Assembly: GCA_015061775.1 (NCBI GenBank)
Contig: SUVY01000028.1
Location: forward strand, 1 to 32,254
Length of the DNA stretch: 32,254 bases
Origin: Lentisphaerota bacterium
Lineage (GTDB): Bacteria; Verrucomicrobiota; Lentisphaeria; Victivallales; Victivallaceae
Direction of reading: 5' to 3'
The position numbers and the translations under genes are program-made. Within the stretch, counting starts at the first letter, position 1; every line of letters starts with the position of its first letter. This document shows, piece after piece, positions 1-6,555 of the stretch. Under the pieces are notes generated by a model that saw only the letters and a list, made by a program, of their open reading frames with translations, was not told where the DNA came from and searched no databases.

Positions 1-134
1 AAGCGCAGTATGCGACTTCGGTGTTCTTGGATTAACATAAATCCGTTTTTATCAAGAGGCAAACCACTTTTTGTTTTCAGGCATAAAAAATGAGAGACCT
101 CTTGTGTCTCTCATAATATCTTGAAAAGGAGAGA
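1..134 (-). repeat. Intergenic repeat element, copy 1 (cut by window edge)
   Basis: This stretch is nearly identical to 3422-3559, with only a few substitutions and single-base indels. Read on the minus strand it holds, in order, a terminator hairpin (114 to 90), a small hairpin with GGATTT/AATCC arms (44 to 29) and a bulged hairpin with CGCA/TGCG arms (18 to 1). It lies downstream of the pyrophosphatase stop codon. In copy 2 the same segment leads into a small gene with a strong ribosome binding site; the matching part here would lie left of base 1 and cannot be seen. Confidence 0.85.
84..114 (-). terminator. Rho-independent terminator in repeat copy 1
   Basis: A 9 bp perfect stem (ATGAGAGAC 90-98 with GTCTCTCAT 106-114, loop of 7) is followed on the minus strand by a run of T at 84-89. 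It would end transcripts coming from the pyrophosphatase gene. The same hairpin and T-run occur in copy 2 at 3515-3539. Confidence 0.75.
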
Positions 135-139
135 GGGGC

Positions 140-197
140 GCGGGGAGAGAGGGAAAACTTCTTTTCTCGCGAAAAGAAGTTTTCCCGCTTTCCCCGC
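140..197. repeat. Long intergenic hairpin, family A
   Basis: A 16 bp perfect stem (151-166 with 171-186, loop TCGC) is extended by an outer 7 bp stem (GCGGGGA 140-146 with TCCCCGC 191-197) across a small internal loop. It sits between the pyrophosphatase stop codon and the repeat-copy terminator. The core CTTCTTTTC/GAAAAGAAG recurs in the 25 bp hairpin at 17885-17938 and, in degraded form, at 3605-3645. Role unknown; a transcript-end or mRNA-stabilising structure is plausible. Confidence 0.8.
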
Positions 198-250
198 ATC
201 ATCTCCCCATATCGGGAACAAAGCTTTTACCAATTACTTGCGAGGTATTT

Positions 251-1915
251 TTACCGCTTGATGTTGTCCAGAGTGGCGAGAACCTGCGGAAGCACCTGTT
301 TCTTGCGGCTCATTACTCCGGGAAGGTCAAAGAGATTATCCGAGAGACGGCGGAAGGGAAGCATATCGAGCACCGGAGTTTTTCCCGTAGCAAGCAGCCT
401 TGAGTTTCCGTTGACGACATCGGTAACGAGCAGACCTGCGAGGTGAAGCTGCTGGTTTTTCTCTTGTTCTTTGAGGACATCGAGCAGTTCATTTTCGCGG
501 TTTTCAAACTCCTCGAAGCCGACCTCTTCGACCTGAGATATCGAGAAGTGGAATTTATCGAGGTGCTGGAAAACCTTGCGGTCAGCGAGCACGACCTCTT
601 CCGGAGTGCTTTTGGCAATAAGCGAACCCACCTGGAATATCTCATTCATCAGCTCTTCCGGATCGACTCCGGTGATGTTTTTAAGGTAATCCAGCGCGAG
701 CTTGTCTCTGGCGCACGAGGTCGGAGAACGCAGCAGCAGCGTGTCTGTGATGATTCCTCCCATCAGGATTCCGGCAGTCGAGACCGGAATTTTTACATTG
801 TGGGTGATAAACATCTCAGTCACCAGCGTCGAAGTGCTTCCGACGACGTCGCAGGTTATCTTGATAGGATATCTGGTCGGAGGCATTCCCATACGGTGAT
901 GGTCGATGACTTCGATGATCTTTGCGTCATCTACACCGGGAACGCTATGATCGAATTCGTTGTGATCTACCAGTATGAGCTCAAGACCGCGCTCTCCGGT
1001 GAGGTCGCTTTTGCGGAATGTTCCTGCGAGCTGTTTCTGGCGGTTCAGCACCGGAAAAACATCATCAAACTCCTCGAACACCTGCGTCTTGATATCTGTA
1101 ATGCGGTCATCCAGCCTGAATGAACGCACCTGATGCTGTGCAGCAAGCTCAACAGGACTGCTGAATTTCAATCTGCGGACGACTGTTGCGGAGTCATATT
1201 TTGTTGCGATGATGGATATTCCGCGGCTCTCTGCCGCCTGGAGGACGAGCGGATCGACCGGATTTCTTCCGGTGATGAGCATGAGGCGCACTCCCATATT
1301 TATTGCCAGCAGATGGATATCGGAGCGGTCTCCGACGATGATCGCGAGCTTTTCGGGGTTTTCCTGCGGAATATGCTGCTTGAAACTTTCCACGTTCATA
1401 GCCGCAACATAGACTTCAAAATCCTGCATCTGCTCTTCATCTTTGGCGTTGAGCAGGTTTCCTTCGAGCACTTCGTTGACGAGTTTGATGCTTGAGTGGA
1501 CGATGCGTCCGGTGAATCCTCCGCTGGAGCCGTTTAGCTGAAGCATATCTCCGAGCAGGGAGTACAGGCAGAGCATACCTTTGAATTTTCTCTCTTTGCC
1601 GACCACAGGAAGGCGGGGAATACGCAATTTTTCCAGATCACCGATGGCATTGAGCAGCGTTGTTTCCGCGCTGACTGAAGGAATATCGCTGCGGACGATA
1701 TCCCTGACGCGGGGATAGACGTCACTTATCATCGGAGGAAGCGGAACTTTGAATTTTTCAAAAATATATTTCGCTCTCGCTCCCGGCAGACCGGGCAGGG
1801 CAGGGTGGACGTTTTTTTCTCCGAGAGCGCGTTTGAGTTCAGCGACTGCGACGCACGCCGCTGCGCTGTCCATATCGGGATTGCGGTGCCCGATCACCAA
1901 CGTTTTCTTTTCCAT
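251..1915 (-). CDS. ppaC: Manganese-dependent inorganic pyrophosphatase (family II) with CBS and DRTGG domains
   Basis: Cytoplasmic enzyme splitting pyrophosphate to two phosphates, expected to be regulated by adenine nucleotides through its CBS pair. An N-terminal DHH-type block (VIGHRNPDMDSAA) is interrupted by a CBS domain, a DRTGG domain and a second CBS domain (about residues 60-310). The DHH fold then resumes with VDHNEFDHS and VIDHHRMG, and the DHHA2 domain ends with the conserved SRKKQ motif. About 554 residues is the size of CBS-DRTGG pyrophosphatases; simple family II enzymes have about 310. The start at 1915 (MEKKT) is preferred because AAAGAGG lies 5 bases upstream; an in-frame start at 1936 would add seven residues and has no ribosome binding site. 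Monocistronic as far as can be seen. The symbol is by family only. Confidence 0.93.
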   Translation of the reverse strand: MEKKTLVIGHRNPDMDSAAACVAVAELKRALGEKNVHPALPGLPGARAKYIFEKFKVPLPPMISDVYPRVRDIVRSDIPSVSAETTLLNAIGDLEKLRIPRLPVVGKERKFKGMLCLYSLLGDMLQLNGSSGGFTGRIVHSSIKLVNEVLEGNLLNAKDEEQMQDFEVYVAAMNVESFKQHIPQENPEKLAIIVGDRSDIHLLAINMGVRLMLITGRNPVDPLVLQAAESRGISIIATKYDSATVVRRLKFSSPVELAAQHQVRSFRLDDRITDIKTQVFEEFDDVFPVLNRQKQLAGTFRKSDLTGERGLELILVDHNEFDHSVPGVDDAKIIEVIDHHRMGMPPTRYPIKITCDVVGSTSTLVTEMFITHNVKIPVSTAGILMGGIITDTLLLRSPTSCARDKLALDYLKNITGVDPEELMNEIFQVGSLIAKSTPEEVVLADRKVFQHLDKFHFSISQVEEVGFEEFENRENELLDVLKEQEKNQQLHLAGLLVTDVVNGNSRLLATGKTPVLDMLPFRRLSDNLFDLPGVMSRKKQVLPQVLATLDNIKR

Positions 1916-1977
1916 AAAAACCTCTTTAAACCGCACAGCTTCGATCGGATTTTTTCAGGCTCGATTTCTGCTGTCTC

Positions 1978-1998
1978 GCGGAAATACTCTTTTTCCGC
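1978..1998 (-). promoter_or_regulatory. Small hairpin upstream of the pyrophosphatase gene
   Basis: GCGGAAA (1978-1984) pairs with TTTCCGC (1992-1998) about 65 bases upstream of the start codon on the minus strand, just after a TATAAT-like sequence near 2000-2010. No good -35 box was found with it. It may be a 5' leader hairpin; function unknown. Confidence 0.35.
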
Positions 1999-2076
1999 AT
2001 TATATATACCAATAGTGTCTCTGTTATAAGATAGCTCATAAAGTGCAATTATGCAATAAATGGAGTAAAAAAAGAG

Positions 2077-2105
2077 TTGAAAAAGACGTTTTGAAGTGTT
2101 ATCTT
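2077..2105 (+). promoter_or_regulatory. Candidate sigma-70 promoter of the lactonase gene
   Basis: TTGAAA (2077-2082) and TATCTT (2100-2105) are separated by 17 bases and lie about 40 bases before the lactonase start codon. The -10 box is a weak match. Confidence 0.45.
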
Positions 2106-2142
2106 AGGATAGTGTTAAACAGATTGGATATGGAGTTTTTTT

Positions 2143-3186
2143 ATGGGAAAAATATTTTTTCTTTCAGCATTCGGTTCCGATGATGATGCCGGAATATACA
2201 CATATACATTCAGCGAATCCGGCAAGCCTGAGGAGACCGGTTTTGCCGTCCTGCGCAACTCAGGATACCTCGCATTGTCTCCTGACCGCAAGACGCTCTA
2301 TGCCACTTGCGCCTGCGATGACAGCTCCGACGGAGTGGTTGCCTACCGGGTAGCCGCCGACGGAACATTGACCAATATGCTTGGAAATATCCAGCCGACC
2401 GGAGGCAAATCCAGCTGTCACTTGTGTACCTCCCTTGATGGAAGATATCTCTACGTCGCCAACTATTCAAGCGGAAGTTTTACCCAGTTCCCTGTTCAAT
2501 CCGACGGTTCCGTTTCAGAACGTACTTGCGTCGTTCAGCATACCGGCAGCGGTCCATTTGAGCAGCGGCAGCTGAGTGCCCATGCCCACCAGTGCTGCGC
2601 GGTTCCGGACGGAAAGTATATCGCAGTTGTAGATCTCGGCTGCGACAGCATATTCTGCTATCCATACTCAGCCAACGGAGGCATAAGCCGTTCCGGCGTC
2701 ATTGAAAACAAGATAACTCCGGCAGGTTCCGGTCCGCGCCATATCGTCTTTGACCAAAGCGGTAAACGCGCTTATCTTATCAATGAGCTCGGAAACACTT
2801 TGTTCACATTGAAATATTCCGATGGAAAATTTGAAATCACCGACCGTGCGACCACCCTTCCGCGCGGAGTCGAGTGTGCCACCAAAGCCGCAGCTGTGCG
2901 CCTCTCTAAGGATGGAAAGTATCTGATAGCCACCAACCGCGGTTTCGACAGTGTTATCCGCTTCGATTTGAAAAATCCCGATAAGCCGCAGGGAGTCGAA
3001 CTCCAGCTGGTCGGAGGCTCAAGTCCGCGCGACGCCGAATATCTCTGGGGCGGAAAATATTTTGCCGTCAATAATGAGTTCAGCGGTTCGACTCGTTTTT
3101 TTGACTGCGACTCCAGGACGGGAGCATTATCTCCCAACGGTTACGAGTTGATAACTCCGCGACCGCTCTGTCTTCTTGAGTTCTGA
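2143..3186 (+). CDS. Lactonase family protein (6-phosphogluconolactonase-type seven-bladed beta-propeller)
   Basis: Lactonase-fold protein of 347 residues, the usual length of the YbhE/Pgl-type family, which opens lactones such as 6-phosphogluconolactone. Recurrent propeller-blade signatures are visible: LALSPDRKTLYAT, TSLDGRYLYVANYSSGSF, AVPDGKYIAVVDLGCDS, GSGPRHIVFDQSGKRAYLINE and LSKDGKYLIATNRGFDS. The PRH and ANY.SGS blocks are typical of the family. No signal peptide is seen, so it is probably cytoplasmic. GGAG lies 8 bases before the start. It is a single gene ended by the strong hairpin at 3261-3296. The true substrate is inferred; family members may act on other aldonolactones. Confidence 0.88.
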   Translation: MGKIFFLSAFGSDDDAGIYTYTFSESGKPEETGFAVLRNSGYLALSPDRKTLYATCACDDSSDGVVAYRVAADGTLTNMLGNIQPTGGKSSCHLCTSLDGRYLYVANYSSGSFTQFPVQSDGSVSERTCVVQHTGSGPFEQRQLSAHAHQCCAVPDGKYIAVVDLGCDSIFCYPYSANGGISRSGVIENKITPAGSGPRHIVFDQSGKRAYLINELGNTLFTLKYSDGKFEITDRATTLPRGVECATKAAAVRLSKDGKYLIATNRGFDSVIRFDLKNPDKPQGVELQLVGGSSPRDAEYLWGGKYFAVNNEFSGSTRFFDCDSRTGALSPNGYELITPRPLCLLEF

Positions 3187-3260
3187 CTCATCCTGCCATA
3201 TTTGCCGAGTTTTCATTCCAGATACAGTACGTTGAATATGTGACGCAGCGTCCATAAACA

Positions 3261-3296
3261 AATCAAAACCACCAACCAAAGCTGGTGGTTTTGATT
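3261..3296. terminator. Bidirectional terminator after the lactonase and small genes
   Basis: A 14 bp perfect stem (AATCAAAACCACCA 3261-3274 with 3283-3296, loop of 8) is followed by ATTTTGT on the plus strand and by TGTTTATG on the minus strand. It closes the lactonase transcript and can also end the minus-strand small gene at 3324-3398. Confidence 0.85.
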
Positions 3297-3323
3297 ATTT
3301 TGTAATAGCCCGTTTAGATTTTA

Positions 3324-3398
3324 TCAGAAGGATTTTCTGATTACATAAAATCCAAATAATTTATGTGAAAACGCTTGATTGTGTGATACATTATTCAT
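3324..3398 (-). CDS. Small ORF of 24 codons with a strong ribosome binding site
   Basis: On the minus strand AGGAGG lies 8 bases before an ATG at 3398. The frame encodes MNNVSHNQAFSHK..., continues through an aromatic and basic tail (LFGFYVIRKSF), and stops at 3324. It is not recognised and is too polar for a simple membrane peptide. It follows directly after repeat copy 2, whose hairpins would form its leader, and is followed by the terminator at 3261-3296, so the unit looks like a complete mini-gene. Two alternative hairpins overlap its 3' end (3323-3341 and 3330-3353). Translation is inferred only from the ribosome binding site; a leader peptide or structured RNA is the main alternative. 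Confidence 0.45.
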   Translation of the reverse strand: MNNVSHNQAFSHKLFGFYVIRKSF

Positions 3399-3457
3399 GG
3401 TTTGTCCTCCTGATTTTTTAGAAGCGCACTATGCGACTTCGGTTTGTTCTCGGATTT

Positions 3458-3486
3458 AACATAAATCCATTTTTATCAAGAGGCAA
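3458..3486 (-). promoter_or_regulatory. Candidate promoter inside repeat copy 2
   Basis: TTGCCT (3486-3481) and TATGTT (3463-3458) on the minus strand are 17 bases apart, each matching consensus at four of six positions. It would start a transcript of about 190 nt through the small ORF to the terminator at 3261-3296. Confidence 0.3.
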
Positions 3487-3508
3487 ACCACTTTTTGTTT
3501 TTCAGGCA

Positions 3509-3539
3509 TAAAAAATGAGAGACCTCTTGTGTCTCTCAT
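3509..3539 (-). terminator. Rho-independent terminator in repeat copy 2
   Basis: ATGAGAGAC (3515-3523) pairs with GTCTCTCAT (3531-3539). On the minus strand a T-run follows at 3515-3509. It is placed to end the M20 peptidase transcript. Confidence 0.75.
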
Positions 3540-3559
3540 AATATCTTGAAAAGGAGAGA

Positions 3560-3586
3560 TCCGCCGTCGCCAAGGCTAAGGCGGGA
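3560..3586. repeat. Hairpin with conserved TCGCCAAGGCT loop, copy 1
   Basis: CCGCC (3561-3565) pairs with GGCGG (3580-3584) around a loop containing TCGCCAAGGCT. The window end has a second copy (32172-32197) with the same loop but a TCCTCC/GGAGGA stem, so stem bases differ on both sides while pairing is kept. Confidence 0.6.
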
Positions 3587-3697
3587 CAGGGGGAAAAGAA
3601 TAGCGAAGCCGACGTTCGGCTTCTTTTCTCGTGAAAAGGGATTTCGCCTTTCTTTCGTATCATCTGCCCATATCTGGAACAGTACTTTTTTACAAAT

Positions 3698-4909
3698 TCA
3701 GAGCAGTTCAAGTATCATGGATACCAGTTTGTCTATGGAGGCTATTTCTATTCTTTCGTTTGCTCCATGGCTCTCCTGACCATCAATACCGGTTATGAAG
3801 ACAGGACAGCCCATTTTGTAAAGATGACGCGCGTCGGTCGCTCCGCACAAACGCTCGGGCTTGACGTTTCTTCCGAATGCCTTGTTATAGGCAGCAACCG
3901 CACGCTTTAAAACTTCGGACTCAGGATCCGTTTCAAATGGATCACAGCCGATTCTCATTTTTACTTCAAGTCCGGACTTCTCACAGATGAATTTGTAGAT
4001 TTTTTCAGCATCCTCCAGACGGGTTATCCGTACATTTATATGCGCTGACGCTTTGTCAGGAATTCGGTTGGAAACATTTCCGCTTTTAATCACAGTCAAG
4101 GCAAGAGAGGAACGCCAATCCTCGATACTGGAGGGATTTTCCCAAGATGACAGTACCCTTTGCAATCCGTTGATAAGCTTGATGTTGGGATTGTCAAACA
4201 GCCAGGGAGTCGATGAGTGACCTCCTCTTCCGGTGGCGGTAACTGTGTAGTTGACAATTCCTTTCTGACTGTAAATAACACCGTTTCCGCCATCGAGAAC
4301 ATATCCGCATTTTTCCGCGCGGTAGCCTTTTTGAACCATGAAGGCGGTGGTAGAGCCGCCGATTTCCTCGTTGGCGGTGAAGATACAGCCGACCTTTTTG
4401 CCCGCAGGAACGTTGCACAATATTTTGGCGGCGGCAACGGCGTGGCCCAGACAGTCCTTGCTTCCGCGGCCATACAGAATACCATCTTTGATAACCGCGG
4501 TGTACTGCGATTCGTCCATTGCAGGAACTACATCAAGGTGAACACAAAGAATGTGATCCTGAACTTTTCCGGGAGCCGTTGAGGCAAAAAGGACGTTGCG
4601 TTCTCCGTCGCGCTCCATGGTGCAATGGAGTCCTCTTTCGGACAAGAATTGCATCATCCGCTCCTGAACTTTGTTTACAGCCGCGACATCGCTGCTTACC
4701 GGACGCATACTGATAAGTTCGCACAAAAGCTGCAAATAAGCATCATTGTTTTCAACCTTGCTGACATTTCCGCAATTTGCACATCCGGCGATTCCGACTC
4801 CGGAAAGCAACAGCGTGAAAAGACTGACCACGCTGCGCAGACAGCTCTTCACACGTTTTTTTCCGGAAACTTCTGCCCGCACACACTCGACACCGTTTTT
4901 GTTTTCCAT
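3698..4909 (-). CDS. M20 family metallopeptidase (ArgE/DapE-like), predicted lipoprotein
   Basis: Zinc peptidase/deacylase of the M20 family: 403 residues with the HxD motif (CVHLDVVPA, H124 and D126), the bridging aspartate in GRGSKD (D152), the EE pair in TANEEIGG (181-182) and a late histidine in GQESHG. A dimerisation domain lies between. The substrate cannot be read off; acetylornithine-, succinyl-diaminopimelate- or dipeptide-type substrates are all possible. The N-terminus is unusual for the family: a basic stretch, a hydrophobic segment (about 27-41) and a lipobox-like IAGC with Cys43. This predicts export and lipid anchoring. The n-region of about 25 residues is long, but no later start keeps the hydrophobic segment intact. 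It has a strong promoter at 4963-4991, and the terminator in repeat copy 2 lies about 160 bases downstream. Confidence 0.88.
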   Translation of the reverse strand: MENKNGVECVRAEVSGKKRVKSCLRSVVSLFTLLLSGVGIAGCANCGNVSKVENNDAYLQLLCELISMRPVSSDVAAVNKVQERMMQFLSERGLHCTMERDGERNVLFASTAPGKVQDHILCVHLDVVPAMDESQYTAVIKDGILYGRGSKDCLGHAVAAAKILCNVPAGKKVGCIFTANEEIGGSTTAFMVQKGYRAEKCGYVLDGGNGVIYSQKGIVNYTVTATGRGGHSSTPWLFDNPNIKLINGLQRVLSSWENPSSIEDWRSSLALTVIKSGNVSNRIPDKASAHINVRITRLEDAEKIYKFICEKSGLEVKMRIGCDPFETDPESEVLKRAVAAYNKAFGRNVKPERLCGATDARHLYKMGCPVFITGIDGQESHGANERIEIASIDKLVSMILELL

Positions 4910-4962
4910 AGTAACATACCTTATAGTTGTTGATATTTTCCAATTATGACACTCATCAGTAG

Positions 4963-4991
4963 AATATACAGCCGCGTCCGTAATTTGTCAA
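4963..4991 (-). promoter_or_regulatory. Sigma-70 promoter of the M20 peptidase gene
   Basis: On the minus strand, TTGACA (4991-4986) and TATATT (4968-4963) are 17 bases apart, about 55 bases before the start codon. The -35 box is perfect and the -10 matches at five of six positions. Confidence 0.75.
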
Positions 4992-5384
4992 CCGCACTAT
5001 TCCTGAAATAATCCCCAAGCCGCAGTCAACAAATAAATTTATGAAAGAAAGCAAATATAACTCCGTAACACCATAATATTTTGCGACTTGAAAATAGTTT
5101 AATCGGCAGTATATTACAGTGTATGGCGTGTTTTATGATAAAGCGAATGGATAGTGGGGGCGTAGTTCTGCAAAGAAAGGAAAATCACTTGAAAAATGAA
5201 AAAGGCTTTGCCAAAAGCAAAACCTTAACAACTGCCCCAACGGGCATTTGACCGAAGTCAATGATTTGAATAAATTTTTATTTGAACTCGTAGTGCAGTT
5301 TTATAGGGGACTCAAACCGCGCCGTCCACGCTTCCGTTTCAGTTATCAACTGCTGTATTATCGGTACAGCAGATAATCACTTTT
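4992..5384. other. Intergenic region, no gene seen
   Basis: AT-rich sequence with no convincing coding frame. Visible features are an imperfect hairpin around AAGGCTTTG...GCAAAACCTT near 5200-5227 and the 8 bp hairpin at 5350-5372. With the transposase remnant on the other side, it may be a decayed insertion flank, but no inverted repeats or target duplication were found. Confidence 0.5.
5350..5372 (-). terminator. Possible terminator hairpin of the amidohydrolase gene
   Basis: CTGCTGTA (5350-5357) pairs with TACAGCAG (5365-5372), 12 bases beyond the amidohydrolase stop codon. There is no T-run after it on the minus strand, so termination is uncertain. Confidence 0.35.
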
Positions 5385-6164
5385 TTATAACTTATATCCG
5401 GTCAGATTCAGGAAATTTTCGCGGAAAATCTTTTTCCGATCGCTTTCGGAAATATGTTCAAAAAGCACCCCAGCGGTATTCATCCCTGCACTCAATACGG
5501 GGAAATCGGTACCGAAAAGCAAGTGGTCGGCTCCGATCATTTCCACACCTTTTTTCAACATACCCCAAAAGGGCAAGCCGCGTCCTGAAATATCAAAGTA
5601 CAAATTTTTGTACTTCTGCGCCGCCTGATAACTGGGCATAATCCCACAATTATAGGGATGGGCAACCACAATTTTAAGTTTGGGAAAATTCGCCGCCAAC
5701 TTGCAGGTATCATCCAGCGAATAGGGGTGATAATTGAGTACCATATCCAGACTCTGCACCAATTCCAGAATCTTGAACATACCTTCGCTGGCATATTCCT
5801 TGTACCCCATAACGTAACTGGCGATTTCACCGACCCAACGGAATCCCATATCGTAAAATTTCTGGATTTCCGCGCAGGATTCTTCTGGAAAAAAGGGGTG
5901 GATATTCACGCCGGGCAGATAGTATTTGCCATAATTTTTGTGAACTTCCAGCACCCTGCGGTTGCACTCTCTTATGACTTCAAAGTCGCTGCCGTCATTA
6001 AAAATATTGTACGCGCCGCAAGAGATCTGAATCCCAGCCCTGCGCTGTTCAGCAAAAAGTTCATCGTAAGCAACCGGCACTTGAAAAGGAAAATCCCGAT
6101 CTGCCGCAAGATATGGATGCATATGAGCATCAATGATGCCATATTCGGCTAAATCAAACTCCAT
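5385..6164 (-). CDS. Metal-dependent amidohydrolase family protein (Amidohydro_2, TIM barrel)
   Basis: Cytoplasmic TIM-barrel hydrolase or decarboxylase of the amidohydrolase-2 type, 259 residues. Visible metal and active-site motifs are DAHMH (H14, H16) near the N-terminus, NYHPYS in the middle, VVAHPYNCG, and FGTDFPV carrying the final aspartate. Substrate unknown: relatives include lactone hydrolases, aromatic decarboxylases and uncharacterised sugar-island hydrolases. AGGAGG lies 7 bases before the ATG, and a TTGACT-17-TATATT promoter lies just upstream, so it is expressed alone. Glycine codons here are often GGC or GGG, whereas neighbouring genes prefer GGA, and a transposase remnant lies upstream, both of which suggest recent acquisition. 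Confidence 0.8.
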   Translation of the reverse strand: MEFDLAEYGIIDAHMHPYLAADRDFPFQVPVAYDELFAEQRRAGIQISCGAYNIFNDGSDFEVIRECNRRVLEVHKNYGKYYLPGVNIHPFFPEESCAEIQKFYDMGFRWVGEIASYVMGYKEYASEGMFKILELVQSLDMVLNYHPYSLDDTCKLAANFPKLKIVVAHPYNCGIMPSYQAAQKYKNLYFDISGRGLPFWGMLKKGVEMIGADHLLFGTDFPVLSAGMNTAGVLFEHISESDRKKIFRENFLNLTGYKL

Positions 6165-6188
6165 AGAATGTCCTCCTGTATTTCCGGT

Positions 6189-6217
6189 AATATACTATAA
6201 ATCCAGCCGAAAGTCAA
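6189..6217 (-). promoter_or_regulatory. Sigma-70 promoter of the amidohydrolase gene
   Basis: On the minus strand, TTGACT (6217-6212) and TATATT (6194-6189) are separated by 17 bases, 25 bases before the start codon. The architecture matches the M20 peptidase promoter. Confidence 0.7.
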
Positions 6218-6270
6218 ATTTCATATTAAGAAAAATACTTCTTTACACCCTGCTGGATTGGTAAATTTGA

Positions 6271-6495
6271 AAGAATGGTTACTATGCTGATGTAACGCCG
6301 AGTCCGGTGCTGCAATATATGATGGAGCCGTGTTACTTCTCTCTGCATGGATTTCAGAGGAAAAACTCACACAACTATTATGACAGCGAGAAGGATTTGC
6401 AGCGCGATATTTCCAATTATAATAATATGCTTCAATCCCAACGGATAGGAATGCAAACTCCGTTAGATGTTGAAACACAATTTATGGATGAAAAA
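6271..6495 (+). pseudogene. Transposase (integrase-core) C-terminal remnant
   Basis: A plus-strand frame open from 6271 reads SHNYYDSEKDLQRDISNYNN, then QRIGMQTPLDV. This resembles the C-terminal end of the IS3/IS481 integrase core, where a D...I..YN...R.H....TP.EV pattern is usual. The N-terminal domain and the first catalytic residues are absent, and a stop codon lies at 6268. After about 6495 the frame runs into the end of the oxidoreductase gene on the other strand and loses meaning. No terminal inverted repeats were found. Assignment rests on a short pattern. Confidence 0.38.
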
Positions 6496-6555
6496 AGGGT
6501 ACTTGGGAAATTTAATGAAAATTATCCCAAATACCCAAAGAATGCAAACGTGAAC

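Larger units (their letters stand above)
3422..3559 (-). repeat. Intergenic repeat element, copy 2
   Basis: Nearly identical to 1-134. On the minus strand it contains the terminator hairpin of the upstream peptidase gene (3539-3515), a candidate promoter (TTGCCT 3486-3481 and TATGTT 3463-3458, 17 bases apart), a hairpin with GGATTT/AAATCC arms (3468-3452) and a bulged GAAG-CGCA hairpin (3440-3421). The strong ribosome binding site of the small ORF follows. Confidence 0.85.

Noticed and set aside
1-134. CRISPR array or direct-repeat array
   Set aside because: Only two copies, over 3 kb apart, with internal hairpins and no spacers.
443-1495. Plus-strand reading frames within the pyrophosphatase region
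   Set aside because: They are antisense to a clear family II pyrophosphatase and contain no recognisable motifs.
5240-5345. tRNA or tmRNA 3' end (attachment site) suggested by GGGGACTCAAACC
   Set aside because: No T-arm stem, CCA end or acceptor pairing could be built.
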